From a virus: a stretch of DNA of 39,278 bases. Below, one piece after another: positions 33,680 through 39,278 of the stretch (its first letter is position 1; every line of letters starts with the position of its first letter). The stretch is taken from the IMG/VR virus record IMGVR_UViG_3300047478_000128, positions 1 through 39,278 of that record, one strand, 5' to 3'. A program made the translations under genes and the position numbers. The notes beneath the pieces are model-generated. The model ran no database searches. It saw nothing but the letters and a program-made list of their open reading frames with translations, and was not told the origin of the DNA.

Positions 33680-33973
33680 ATGAATGAAGATCAATCCTAT
33701 TGGTATGAGCGCGGGCTTCATGCGGGCAAAGTCCTAGCAGCCGAGGCACAAGGATACAAGGAAGCCTACTTTGCTTTAGTGGAAGCAATTGCCAAGAACG
33801 AGGCACTTCTACCACGACAAACTATTTTGATCATGCCACAGCGCACATGGGTTGGGCTTGACCCAGAAGAAATTAGAAAAACCAATCATCACATGGTTGA
33901 TGGGGCTTATCACTACTCATTTAAGCAGGGTGCGGAATGGGCAGAAGCCAAACTCAAGGAGAAGAATACATGA
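33680..33973 (+). CDS. Hypothetical protein
   Basis: The 97-residue protein starts with a strong AAGGAGTAAGAC leader. It has YWYERGLHAGKVLAAEAQGY and HYSFKQGAEWAEAKLKEKN, a helical pattern without a known family. It ends overlapping the next start. Confidence 0.68.
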   Translation: MNEDQSYWYERGLHAGKVLAAEAQGYKEAYFALVEAIAKNEALLPRQTILIMPQRTWVGLDPEEIRKTNHHMVDGAYHYSFKQGAEWAEAKLKEKNT

Positions 33974-34230
33974 ATGATGAAGAATTATGGGATTGCGTAA
34001 AACGAGCTTGCAACCTTCATCCAAACGCTCCAATAAGTGAGCAATTGTTGGCTCAGTTCAGATATGTGACTGAATGTGCAATTCGCTTTCGTGAAACAAA
34101 CAGCATTGAGATTTCTTGGTGTGGGCTTACTGATAGGCAAAAAATCATTTTGATTCGCAACGAGCCAAATTGGACTGCGTTGCAGCTCATTGAAGAAACA
34201 GAGACTACATTGAAAGAAAACAATGCGTAA
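33970..34230 (+). CDS. Hypothetical protein
   Basis: ATG 33970, inside the stop of the preceding gene (ATGA), gives 86 residues: MNDEELWDCVKRACNLHPNA and a late WTALQLIEETETTLKENNA helix. A longer version from 33937 would only extend into the previous gene. Unknown function. Confidence 0.68.
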   Translation: MNDEELWDCVKRACNLHPNAPISEQLLAQFRYVTECAIRFRETNSIEISWCGLTDRQKIILIRNEPNWTALQLIEETETTLKENNA

Positions 34231-34684
34231 ACGATGCCGCCGCCGTGTGTGGTCAACAGAGATTAACGCCGTGGCCCATGCCATTGCGGGTGCTTGTGTC
34301 ACAGACACAAACTCATTGAACCAACTTCGCGTGGGTGAGGTTAAAGCCTTGGAAGCCATGAAGACTGGTGAAGCTGGTGTTCAAGAGTGGCAAGTGCTTG
34401 TGGACATGATGAACATTGCTGAGATGATGGGCAGAAACGGGATTGGCCCCGAAGTCCTCGACCATTGTGAAGCAGCCAATGAAGCACTCCATCGCGCCGC
34501 CAAACGATACGAAGCCACAAAGCGTATGGGATTGTCTGGTGAAGGTCTGAGAGCATTGGGTGACATCATGGAATACCATGACCTACAAAGAACCAGTGTC
34601 TCAAGGGCAAAGTACCAACAGATGATTGAGAAGACCCGTAACTACCTCAAGTCGCATGGCAAGTATGTGACGCACATTGAGTAA
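34223..34684 (+). CDS. Conserved phage protein (MRKRCRRRVW type)
   Basis: The 153-residue protein starts with a very basic MRKRCRRRVWSTEINAVAHA and continues QLRVGEVKALEAMKTGEAGV, DMMNIAEMMGRNGIG and EYHDLQRTSVSRAKYQQMIE. I recognise the layout from many Proteobacterial phage genomes without a known function. The basic start suggests nucleic-acid or membrane contact. Coupled by eight-base overlap. Confidence 0.75.
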   Translation: MRKRCRRRVWSTEINAVAHAIAGACVTDTNSLNQLRVGEVKALEAMKTGEAGVQEWQVLVDMMNIAEMMGRNGIGPEVLDHCEAANEALHRAAKRYEATKRMGLSGEGLRALGDIMEYHDLQRTSVSRAKYQQMIEKTRNYLKSHGKYVTHIE

Positions 34685-34687
34685 ACC

Positions 34688-34960
34688 ATGACACAAGATG
34701 AAATCCTTGAGATGGCTAGACAAGCTGGATTTTTGTATGGAACTATGGGGCCATCAAATGCACGATTTGTCACGGCTATTGGGCATACGTTTATTGTTGA
34801 GCTTGAAACCTTTGCCAAACTGGTAGCAGCTAAAGAGCGTGAGGCGTGTGCAAAACGATGTGAGGAACTTGAAAAAGCATGGGTAAACGCAGGGTTATGG
34901 AAAGTAACTCATGAATACAAAGAATGTTCCGCAGCAATTCGAGCAAGAGGTGAAGCATGA
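34688..34960 (+). CDS. Conserved phage protein (AAKEREAC type)
   Basis: The 90-residue protein has MTQDEILEMARQAGFLYGTM, a FAKLVAAKEREACAKRCEEL block and a final CSAAIRARGEA. The AAKEREAC..AIRAR pattern is a common phage accessory module; a related AVAKEREN region lies at the C-terminus of the alpha-CTD-like protein. Function is unknown. Confidence 0.75.
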   Translation: MTQDEILEMARQAGFLYGTMGPSNARFVTAIGHTFIVELETFAKLVAAKEREACAKRCEELEKAWVNAGLWKVTHEYKECSAAIRARGEA

Positions 34961-35136
34961 CCTCATGGTTGCTGGTTATGTCTCTATACTTTGGAAATAG
35001 TGCAAGCGTTGTTACGGTTCCAAACCTAGCAACATCTGCTGAATGCTTCCGAGTTGCCGAAAGCATCAACCTATTTGCTCCAAGGCGTATGCAATTTAAA
35101 TGCGTTGAGGTTTATAACGCAGAGGTTAAAAAATGA
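34957..35136 (+). CDS. Small protein with hydrophobic N-terminus
   Basis: A 59-residue gene coupled at both ends by ATGA. It begins MTSWLLVMSLYFGNSASVVT, a signal-like or membrane segment, and has two cysteines (C30, C49) and a basic middle. It may be exported; no family is recognised. Confidence 0.62.
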   Translation: MTSWLLVMSLYFGNSASVVTVPNLATSAECFRVAESINLFAPRRMQFKCVEVYNAEVKK

Positions 35137-35498
35137 TGTACCCCAAGCACGAATACGTCCGTAGCCCCAAGCTGCTCAAGGCAGTGAGGACGCTATCTTG
35201 TCAATCCTGTGGCTCAGACTATGGGATTCAGGCTGCTCACACCAATTGGGGAGGAGGCAAGGGTAGGTCAATCAAGGCTGATGACAGCCACATTGCCGCC
35301 TTGTGCCAGACCTGTCATCACGCCATTGACCAAGGCCACCTGTTAAGCCGTGAACAACGAATGAAATTATGGGTTGTCGCCCATTACAGAACCGTGAGAA
35401 AATTGACCCAATCAGGGATGTGGCCTAGTGAAGTGCCAATCCCATTTGACCAACAGTACGAGGACATTTGGAATGAAGAAATATACAGCCAGCATTGA
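35133..35498 (+). CDS. HNH nuclease of the RecA-linked Ref/DUF1364 type
   Basis: The 121-residue protein has zinc-ligand pairs C23/C26 in CQSCGSD and C58/C61 in ALCQTCHHAID, with QAAHTNWGGGKGRSIKADDS between them. This matches phage nucleases related to Ref or DUF1364. It likely acts on recombination intermediates or host DNA. Start is coupled to the previous stop. Confidence 0.82.
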   Translation: MMYPKHEYVRSPKLLKAVRTLSCQSCGSDYGIQAAHTNWGGGKGRSIKADDSHIAALCQTCHHAIDQGHLLSREQRMKLWVVAHYRTVRKLTQSGMWPSEVPIPFDQQYEDIWNEEIYSQH

Positions 35499-35877
35499 AG
35501 CGCAACACAAAGGAGCCGACCCTGTGATGCAATTTGTCATGTGCCTATTGCACAGCGTAACCAATGCTCACATCCTCCATCTGTCCACCACCAGCTACTC
35601 GACCCACCAAGCACTCGGAAATTTCTACTCAGAAATAGGCGACCTTGTTGACGGATTTGTTGAGGCGTTCCAAGGTAAGTACGGCTTACTGACTGATTAC
35701 AAATCTGACTACTCTGTACCGTCCAACCCAATCGACTACATGAACTACCTCAAGGCCGAGGTAGAGAAGCTGCGCCGTGACCCTAAGTTCCCACAGGACT
35801 CAGAGTTGCAGAACGAGGTGGACAACATTGCCAACCTCATCAACTCAACCCTCTACAAGCTGCGCTTCCTTAAATAA
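35473..35877 (+). CDS. Conserved phage protein (DUF5856-like)
   Basis: The 135-residue helical protein has HQALGNFYSEIGDLVDGFVE followed by AFQGKYGLL, matching a ferritin-like phage family I take to be DUF5856. It starts inside the end of the nuclease gene. Its helical bundle form suggests binding or structural function, but no activity is known to me. Confidence 0.72.
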   Translation: MKKYTASIEAQHKGADPVMQFVMCLLHSVTNAHILHLSTTSYSTHQALGNFYSEIGDLVDGFVEAFQGKYGLLTDYKSDYSVPSNPIDYMNYLKAEVEKLRRDPKFPQDSELQNEVDNIANLINSTLYKLRFLK

Positions 35878-35879
35878 CC

Positions 35880-36053
35880 ATGCCACTACGTCACACAAAG
35901 TCTGGATGGATGTGGGGGAGCAAAGGGCCATTCCCCACAAAGGCCAAAGCACTGTCAGTGGCTAGGGCTGCTTATGCAAGTGGTTACAAGGGTGAGCAAA
36001 AAAATAATGAGCCACCTTTGGTGCTGGAGTTTTCAAAAAAAAGTTCCAGCTAG
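35880..36053 (+). CDS. Small conserved phage protein before the right-end block
   Basis: The 57-residue product starts MPLRHTKSGWMWGSKGPFPT and has KAKALSVARAAYASGYKG. Proteins like this tend to come just after DUF5856-like genes. It ends the rightward early operon and is followed at once by a change in base composition. Start follows the upstream stop by two bases. Confidence 0.68.
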   Translation: MPLRHTKSGWMWGSKGPFPTKAKALSVARAAYASGYKGEQKNNEPPLVLEFSKKSSS

Positions 36054-36076
36054 AAATTGGGAGCTAATTTTTTTTT
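36049..36076 (+). terminator. Possible terminator of the rightward early operon
   Basis: AGCT (36048-36051) and AGCT (36062-36065) can pair weakly across the stop, and nine Ts follow (36068-36076). The stem is short, so this is a weak candidate, but its place after the last rightward gene fits. Confidence 0.4.
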
Positions 36077-36371
36077 CCAAAAACCTAGGGTGGGGGTCTG
36101 AAAAATAACCGCTTTTTTCCTCCGTTGGTTAGTTGGTGCTTACTAACTTAATGGCCGATATGCAAGAAACGCGCCCCGCATATTGCACCCTATAACACGC
36201 CACAATCCCCGCTATGCGCCCCAAATTTATTGGCTAGGGGGTTGCATAGGGTTTATCAAAGTAAACGCTTAAAAGGGCTTTAATTCAATCCGCTAACTTG
36301 GTAAGCGCTTACTAACTTAACACCCCCAAAAAATCCCCGCACTAATGGCGGGGAATGCTTGGGGCTGCTAA
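36054..36371. other. 318-base non-coding junction with repeats
   Basis: No gene is seen. It holds the T-rich end of the rightward operon, a direct repeat GCTTACTAACTTAA (36138-36151 and 36307-36320), the 12-bp palindrome GTAAGCGCTTAC (36301-36312), a 7-bp inverted repeat ACCCTAT/ATAGGGT (36187-36193 and 36246-36252) and the terminator of the leftward block. It marks the start of the C-rich right-end composition. It could be an origin, operator or recombination junction. Confidence 0.5.
36327..36354 (-). terminator. Rho-independent terminator of the right-end leftward operon
   Basis: Read on the minus strand, CCCCGC, a 7-base loop and GCGGGG are followed by ATTTTTT (plus-strand A tract 36328-36333). 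It lies 18 bases past the last leftward gene (stop at 36372), a clear intrinsic terminator for that block. Confidence 0.75.
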
Positions 36372-36551
36372 TTAGGCCGTAAAAGAATCAAGCAAAGGCC
36401 AAAAATTATTGGCTACAGTGCATAGCTTGCGCCCGTTTCCTATGTTTTCAAGCGTAAGCGTGGCCCCGTCAATTGACAAAATACGCCACAATCCCGCCAC
36501 GCCATTAGTCAAAGCGCCTACATTACCCGTTTTAATTTCTTGCGTTTTCAT
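36372..36551 (-). CDS. Hypothetical protein (right-end block, gene 1 from the terminator)
   Basis: The 59-residue product MKTQEIKTGNVGALTNGVAG, then LWRILSIDGATLTLENIG, looks like a small beta-barrel protein. The AAAAAGGGGCAAGC leader supports ATG 36551. It is the last gene of the leftward block. No known family. Confidence 0.62.
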   Translation of the reverse strand: MKTQEIKTGNVGALTNGVAGLWRILSIDGATLTLENIGNGRKLCTVANNFWPLLDSFTA

Positions 36552-36563
36552 GCTTGCCCCTTT

Positions 36564-36827
36564 TTAGTGTTCAATTTGAACGGTTACGGCTTCGCCCGAT
36601 AGCTTGCCGATATATAACGTGCCACTATTTGAAAAAATGCAGCAATACACCCGCCGCCACTTGCCCCCATGTTGCACCATGTAGCGCGTGGGTATTTTGC
36701 GCCCGTAACCCGTGGCCGTATACATTAGCCCGCGCTCTTGCCACGGTAACGGCTTCTCTTTAACCGCCACGCTTTGCGTCAAAAAGGGGCCATTTTCCCC
36801 GCCTTTAAATTGTAAATACGCTTCCAT
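36564..36827 (-). CDS. Conserved phage protein (PWQERGL..YTATGYG type)
   Basis: The 87-residue product has LPWQERGLMYTATGYGRKIP and GKWRRVYCCIFSNSGTLYIG, a pattern I recognise as widespread among phage and prophage small genes. The leader is AAGGGGTAAAAA, whose AAGGGG is inside the preceding gene's last codons. Function is unknown. Confidence 0.78.
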   Translation of the reverse strand: MEAYLQFKGGENGPFLTQSVAVKEKPLPWQERGLMYTATGYGRKIPTRYMVQHGGKWRRVYCCIFSNSGTLYIGKLSGEAVTVQIEH

Positions 36828-36830
36828 TTT

Positions 36831-37007
36831 TTACCCCTTGAATTGTTTATTGATAGCCCGCGCCGCTTCTTTATCGGCAAAAAATAGCCAATTTACGGCA
36901 GCGTCTACCGTTTTAAAGCTCTTTAGCTCTTTGGTTTCTTCATTAGAAAGAAGAAAGCCGCCCACGGCTTGCCAAAAATGCCACTTTCCAAAAATTGCGG
37001 GCTTCAT
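36831..37007 (-). CDS. Hypothetical protein (right-end block)
   Basis: A 58-residue gene: MKPAIFGKWHFWQAVGGFLL, then SNEETKELKSFKTVDAAVNW. Its leader is GCAAGGGGCGCAAGC and its own last codons AAG GGG TAA form the ribosome site of the next gene. No family recognised. Its start overlaps the previous stop. Confidence 0.65.
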   Translation of the reverse strand: MKPAIFGKWHFWQAVGGFLLSNEETKELKSFKTVDAAVNWLFFADKEAARAINKQFKG

Positions 37008-37201
37008 GCTTGCGCCCCTTGCTTTAGCTGCCGCGCTTGCGTATCAAGAAAGCGCCCCTTTTCGTCGCTCCGCGCTTGCACGTGGGTGCAACCGTCTAAA
37101 AAAAGCGAAAGCGTAACGCCGCCCGCTTCTTTAGTTTCAATGTACCCGCAAGCCAAAGCGTATGGCGTAAGCCGCCCCGCCTTTGTTTTGAATTTATCCA
37201 T
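37004..37201 (-). CDS. Hypothetical protein (right-end block)
   Basis: The 65-residue product includes GRLTPYALACGYIETKEAGG and VTLSLFLDGCTHVQARSDEK. The leader is AAAGGGGCGAAGC. It overlaps the next gene by ATGA and the upstream gene by eight bases. Unknown function. Confidence 0.66.
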   Translation of the reverse strand: MDKFKTKAGRLTPYALACGYIETKEAGGVTLSLFLDGCTHVQARSDEKGRFLDTQARQLKQGAQA

Positions 37202-37346
37202 GCTTCGCCCCTTTGTTTTGCTCTTTGAACCTTGCCACGGCTTCGCGTTTTGTATACCCCATATATTGCATGGAAACCAGATAGCCGCCCACGATAGCGG
37301 AAACCCGCCACGCGCCTTGCATTGTTTTTTCAGTTGATACCCGCAT
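37194..37346 (-). CDS. Small conserved phage protein (GYxKREA type)
   Basis: The 50-residue product has WRVSAIVGGYLVSMQYMGYT and KREAVARFKEQ. The motif Q-Y-[MI]-GYT-K-R-E-A is common in small phage proteins. The leader AAGGGGTAAAAA lies inside the upstream stop codon region. A different frame in the same span (to 37311) was rejected. Confidence 0.66.
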   Translation of the reverse strand: MRVSTEKTMQGAWRVSAIVGGYLVSMQYMGYTKREAVARFKEQNKGAKHG

Positions 37347-37349
37347 TTT

Positions 37350-37589
37350 TTACCCCTTATAAAACGTAAACTCTAAACACCCGCAAGGCAAAGCAAACGC
37401 AATTGCATCATGCCACGGGGCGAAAAATTCGCTATCCGATACGCCCACGCAAGCGCCCACGGCTTCGCTATCTAGCCACGCTTGCAAGGCTTCGCTTTCT
37501 TCATCCGAAAGCCCGCTTTCGTCGCTATTTATCAAAGGGCAAGCCCAAAAAGCGGGAAGCGTATAGGTAACGGTTTTAATTTTTGGCAT
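37350..37589 (-). CDS. Conserved phage protein (LPAFWACPLINSDESGL type)
   Basis: The 79-residue acidic product starts MPKIKTVTYTLPAFWACPLI and has NSDESGLSDEESEALQAWL with a C-terminal FAPWHDAIAFALPCGCLEF. This resembles a phage family I take to be DUF6926, not certain. ATG 37589 follows AAGGGGTACACC; the earlier in-frame start at 37607 has no such site. Confidence 0.68.
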   Translation of the reverse strand: MPKIKTVTYTLPAFWACPLINSDESGLSDEESEALQAWLDSEAVGACVGVSDSEFFAPWHDAIAFALPCGCLEFTFYKG

Positions 37590-37599
37590 GGTGTACCCC

Positions 37600-37908
37600 T
37601 TAAACAATCAAAGTAGAGCCTACAAAAACGCGGCCCTTTTTGGTTTTAACGTCAAAGCCCAAAGCGCGCAAGCGGCTTTTTGTCGTGTTGGTAGGCCACG
37701 CCGCCAAAGTTACGGGGTTATAGTCAAAACGGTCTAATTCATAAGCGTATGACGCTATGTGGTTGCCGTGTAGATAGATTTTTGCGTACTCTATCCGCGC
37801 CCGTGTAGGTGTATCAAGCGCGGGCAAGTATTCCACTTGTGTGTTGTTTATGGTTTTAGACTTCTTGCACTTGATAGCCGTAAGCATGGTTTTTTCAATT
37901 TGTCGCAT
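37600..37908 (-). CDS. Conserved phage protein (YLHGNHIA type)
   Basis: The 102-residue basic product contains AKIYLHGNHIASYAYELDRF and PTNTTKSRLRALGFDVKTKK, a pattern I know from small phage genes. Leader AAGGGGTAATTT supports ATG 37908. The stop TAA is followed by GGGG, which forms the next gene's ribosome site. Function is unknown. Confidence 0.7.
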   Translation of the reverse strand: MRQIEKTMLTAIKCKKSKTINNTQVEYLPALDTPTRARIEYAKIYLHGNHIASYAYELDRFDYNPVTLAAWPTNTTKSRLRALGFDVKTKKGRVFVGSTLIV

Positions 37909-37918
37909 AAATTACCCC

Positions 37919-38245
37919 TTAAAAATCACGGTAGACAAAGCCGCCCGCAACGTGGCCCACGTAAGCGCCGTTATCTGTTAAACAATCCGCCACGGCTTGC
38001 TCTTTTTCGTCGTCGTCTTCGCAGTCGCTTAAATCTATGTCATACGCTGCCGCTATGTTTTCCGTACTATCTTCTGAAAAGTCGCAACAAAGGGCAATTA
38101 CATCAAGCTCTAATTCTTCGCCCGTATCGGCTTCGTATTGCTCTAAATAATCCCATAAAGCCGATAAACCTTGCCCGCTAAAGTTATCGGGGCGGCATTG
38201 CTCAAAAGCGCGTTTAAAGTCGTAAAAATCAACTGATTGTTTCAT
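37919..38245 (-). CDS. Conserved acidic phage protein (MKQSVDFYDFKRAF type)
   Basis: The 108-residue product MKQSVDFYDFKRAFEQCRPD, then ALWDYLEQYEADTGEELELD and VIALCCDFSEDSTENIAAAY, matches a very widespread phage protein. It is strongly acidic, like DNA-mimic or inhibitor proteins, though that is inference. Its leader is AAGGGGTACACC. Confidence 0.78.
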   Translation of the reverse strand: MKQSVDFYDFKRAFEQCRPDNFSGQGLSALWDYLEQYEADTGEELELDVIALCCDFSEDSTENIAAAYDIDLSDCEDDDEKEQAVADCLTDNGAYVGHVAGGFVYRDF

Positions 38246-38255
38246 GGTGTACCCC

Positions 38256-38372
38256 TTATTTAGTCAAAACGTCAAAGTAGGCAAGTGCAAGCGTTACGCC
38301 TACAATTACGCAAACCGCCGCCGCCGTTACGTTGTAAATAAAATCAACCGTTTTTTGCTCTTGCTTTGTCAT
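38256..38372 (-). CDS. 38-residue single-pass membrane protein
   Basis: A short gene with the leader AAAAAGGGGTTTTTT: product MTKQEQKTVDFIYNVTAAAV, then CVIVGVTLALAYFDVLTK, with a membrane helix. An ATG at 38390 is in frame but the ribosome site favours 38372. It heads the right-end leftward block. Confidence 0.62.
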   Translation of the reverse strand: MTKQEQKTVDFIYNVTAAAVCVIVGVTLALAYFDVLTK

Positions 38373-38396
38373 AAAAAACCCCTTTTTCATGTTTAG

Positions 38397-38411
38397 AGCA
38401 AGCCCCTTGCT
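38397..38411. other. Hairpin between divergent right-end units
   Basis: AGCAAG-CCC-CTTGCT has perfect 6-bp arms and lies in the 38-base gap between the leftward block's first gene and the rightward HNH gene, overlapping the latter's TTG. No T tract follows. It may be an operator or control hairpin for the divergent pair. Confidence 0.35.
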
Positions 38412-38911
38412 TGCCCCATGCTTTGAATTATAGGGGAAAGTTTAGGAAACTATACGGGGGGAAACCATTAGAAAGTGAAAATAGTTTGCCCACGTTACCA
38501 AAAAACAACACTTGCGAAGCGTTACGGTGCAAAGAAGCGCGGGCGCAAGGCTCCGCCTTTTGTGAAACCCACGGGGGCAAGCCAAAGCAAAGCGCCGCCC
38601 GCTATGAAAACAACGCCCCATATAAAACGGCAGCATGGCAAGCCATACGCGCCGCGCAACTATCAAGCGCCCCCCTTTGCGCTTCTTGCCTTTGCCGTGG
38701 CGCTATAACGCAAGCCGCCCATGTAGACCACGTTATCCCGTGGCGCTCTATCGGCCCCGCCGCCTTTAAGCGCAACCTATTTCAAAGCCTTTGCGCTTCT
38801 TGCCATACGGTTAAAACGGCAGCGGAGCAAAAGGGGGTTTTCATTCATTACACCCAAAGCGGGCCAAAGGAATACACCCGCGCCGATTATTTGCAACTCT
38901 TGCCACGCTAG
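38411..38911 (+). CDS. HNH endonuclease, terminase-associated type
   Basis: The 166-residue protein shows a first cysteine set (C35, C40, C51, H54) and a classical HNH core: PLCASCLCRGAITQAAHVDH, then VIPWRSIGPAAFKRNLFQSL and CASCHTVKTAAEQ, with D106-H107, N122 and C128/C131/H132. Such HNH proteins often lie next to TerS and take part in packaging-site cleavage. The start is uncertain: TTG 38411 or TTG 38486, with no clear ribosome site. It reads towards the window end, so it would precede terS if the ends join. Confidence 0.85.
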   Translation: MPHALNYRGKFRKLYGGKPLESENSLPTLPKNNTCEALRCKEARAQGSAFCETHGGKPKQSAARYENNAPYKTAAWQAIRAAQLSSAPLCASCLCRGAITQAAHVDHVIPWRSIGPAAFKRNLFQSLCASCHTVKTAAEQKGVFIHYTQSGPKEYTRADYLQLLPR

Positions 38912-39187
38912 GCCATACCGCGCCCACGCTGCCGCGCCCGCCGCGCCCGCTTTGGCCGCATACACCCCGCAAAACGCCCCGCGCTTGCGCCGCGCCCACA
39001 AAAAGCCCGTTAAATAATACCAAAGTACCTTTTTATGGTGCTTTTGGCATGGCTTGCCCCGCTTTTTGGCATTGCTTGCCCTTTGCCATGCCGCGCCGTT
39101 GCGCCCTTTTCACGCCATACACCGCGCCCCGTATGGCTTGCGACAGCACAAAGCCCGCAAAGCCCCGCAAATAATACACAAAGCAAC

Positions 39188-39200
39188 GCAAACCCGCGCC
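39188..39200. repeat. Direct repeat copy 1
   Basis: GCAAACCCGCGCC occurs here and again at 39229-39241, with the 20-bp palindrome between them. The pair brackets the palindrome asymmetrically (0 and 8 bases away). Confidence 0.7.
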
Positions 39201-39220
39201 TTGCCTTGCTTGCAAGGCAA
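39201..39220. repeat. 20-bp near-perfect palindrome
   Basis: TTGCCTTGC-TT-GCAAGGCAA has perfect 9-bp arms. It directly follows direct repeat copy 1, an arrangement seen at protein-binding sites such as terminase recognition sites; this is an inference. Confidence 0.7.
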
Positions 39221-39228
39221 AAGCGCCC

Positions 39229-39241
39229 GCAAACCCGCGCC
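39229..39241. repeat. Direct repeat copy 2
   Basis: Second copy of GCAAACCCGCGCC, identical over 13 bases to the copy at 39188-39200 and followed by a GCGCCGCGCTCCG run. Confidence 0.7.
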
Positions 39242-39278
39242 GCGCCGCGCTCCGATAAACTAAAACGCCCGCCAACGC

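Larger units (their letters stand above)
38912..39278. other. 367-base C-rich, repeat-rich non-coding end
   Basis: No gene with a believable start is found. It contains an inverted repeat GGCATGGC/GCCATGCC (39046-39053 and 39085-39092), a near-palindrome around 39019-39046 (CCAAAGTACC...CTTTTGG), a 20-bp hairpin at 39201-39220 and the direct repeats described separately. Plus-strand C clearly exceeds G. Located after the HNH gene and presumably before terS, it is the natural place for a cos or pac site. Confidence 0.5.

Noticed and set aside
37096-37311. Minus-strand basic ORF in the right-end block
   Set aside because: A very Arg- and Gly-rich product with no ribosome site, overlapping the better supported gene at 37194-37346, which has an AAGGGG leader and a GYTKREA motif.
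38475-38708. Plus-strand ORF in a second frame of the HNH gene
   Set aside because: Low-complexity basic product in the shadow of the conserved HNH frame.
39033-39275. Minus-strand 80-residue ORF at the right end
   Set aside because: It starts at TTG, has no AAGGGG site unlike all neighbours, and its Ala/Gly/Arg-rich content reflects the C-rich plus strand.

Overview
The window reads as an essentially complete genome of a tailed, non-contractile (siphovirus-type) bacteriophage with an HK97-fold head. There are no rRNA, tRNA or cellular housekeeping genes. The gene families (Gp157, DUF1376 replication protein, NinB, RusA, Cro-like repressor, P27-type TerS, HK97 portal, protease and capsid, GT-type tail chaperone, S74-chaperoned fibre) point to a Proteobacterial host. 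Several small proteins look like ones I associate with phages of freshwater Betaproteobacteria (Burkholderiales), but that host guess is tentative. No integrase, recombinase, CI-type repressor, DNA polymerase or methyltransferase was recognised.

Layout. (1) 60-25151, rightward late genes: terminase small and large subunits, portal, prohead protease, two tandem paralogous major capsid proteins separated by a strong terminator, head-tail connector, closure and tail terminator, tail tube, tail assembly chaperones with a textbook A AAA AAC -1 frameshift site, tape measure, tail-tip proteins, a GNAT acetyltransferase, the host-specificity protein J, an S74 fibre, a collagen-like fibre, a glycosyltransferase with a TPR-like tail, then a lysis cassette (small membrane proteins, 3-TM holin, GH24 endolysin). 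(2) 25132-28830, leftward early operon of tightly overlapped small genes, including a winged-helix regulator, Gp157 and a probable ssDNA-binding protein. (3) 28831-28953, divergent control region with a perfect 16-bp palindrome, a leftward promoter and a probably leaderless cro promoter. (4) 28954-36053, rightward early/middle genes: Cro, MazG-like, DUF1376 replication protein, a protein carrying an RNA polymerase alpha-CTD-like domain, RusA, NinB, an HNH nuclease and many small conserved phage genes. (5) 36054-39278, a compositionally distinct right-end block: nine small leftward genes all using an AAGGGG ribosome-binding site and ending at a hairpin terminator, then a rightward HNH nuclease and a 367-base repeat-rich non-coding stretch.

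HNH nuclease at the right end and TerS-TerL at the left end suggest that the two ends join in a circular or circularly permuted map, which would put the repeat-rich stretch just upstream of terS, where a packaging site is expected.

The observations I would pursue first are the alpha-CTD-like protein (31051-31446), in which every main DNA-contacting residue of the E. coli alpha-CTD is kept at identical spacing; the duplicated capsid genes with the intervening terminator; the foreign-looking right-end module; and the operator palindrome shared in part between 28917 and 32674. All family names come from reading motifs by eye; no search or computation was run.
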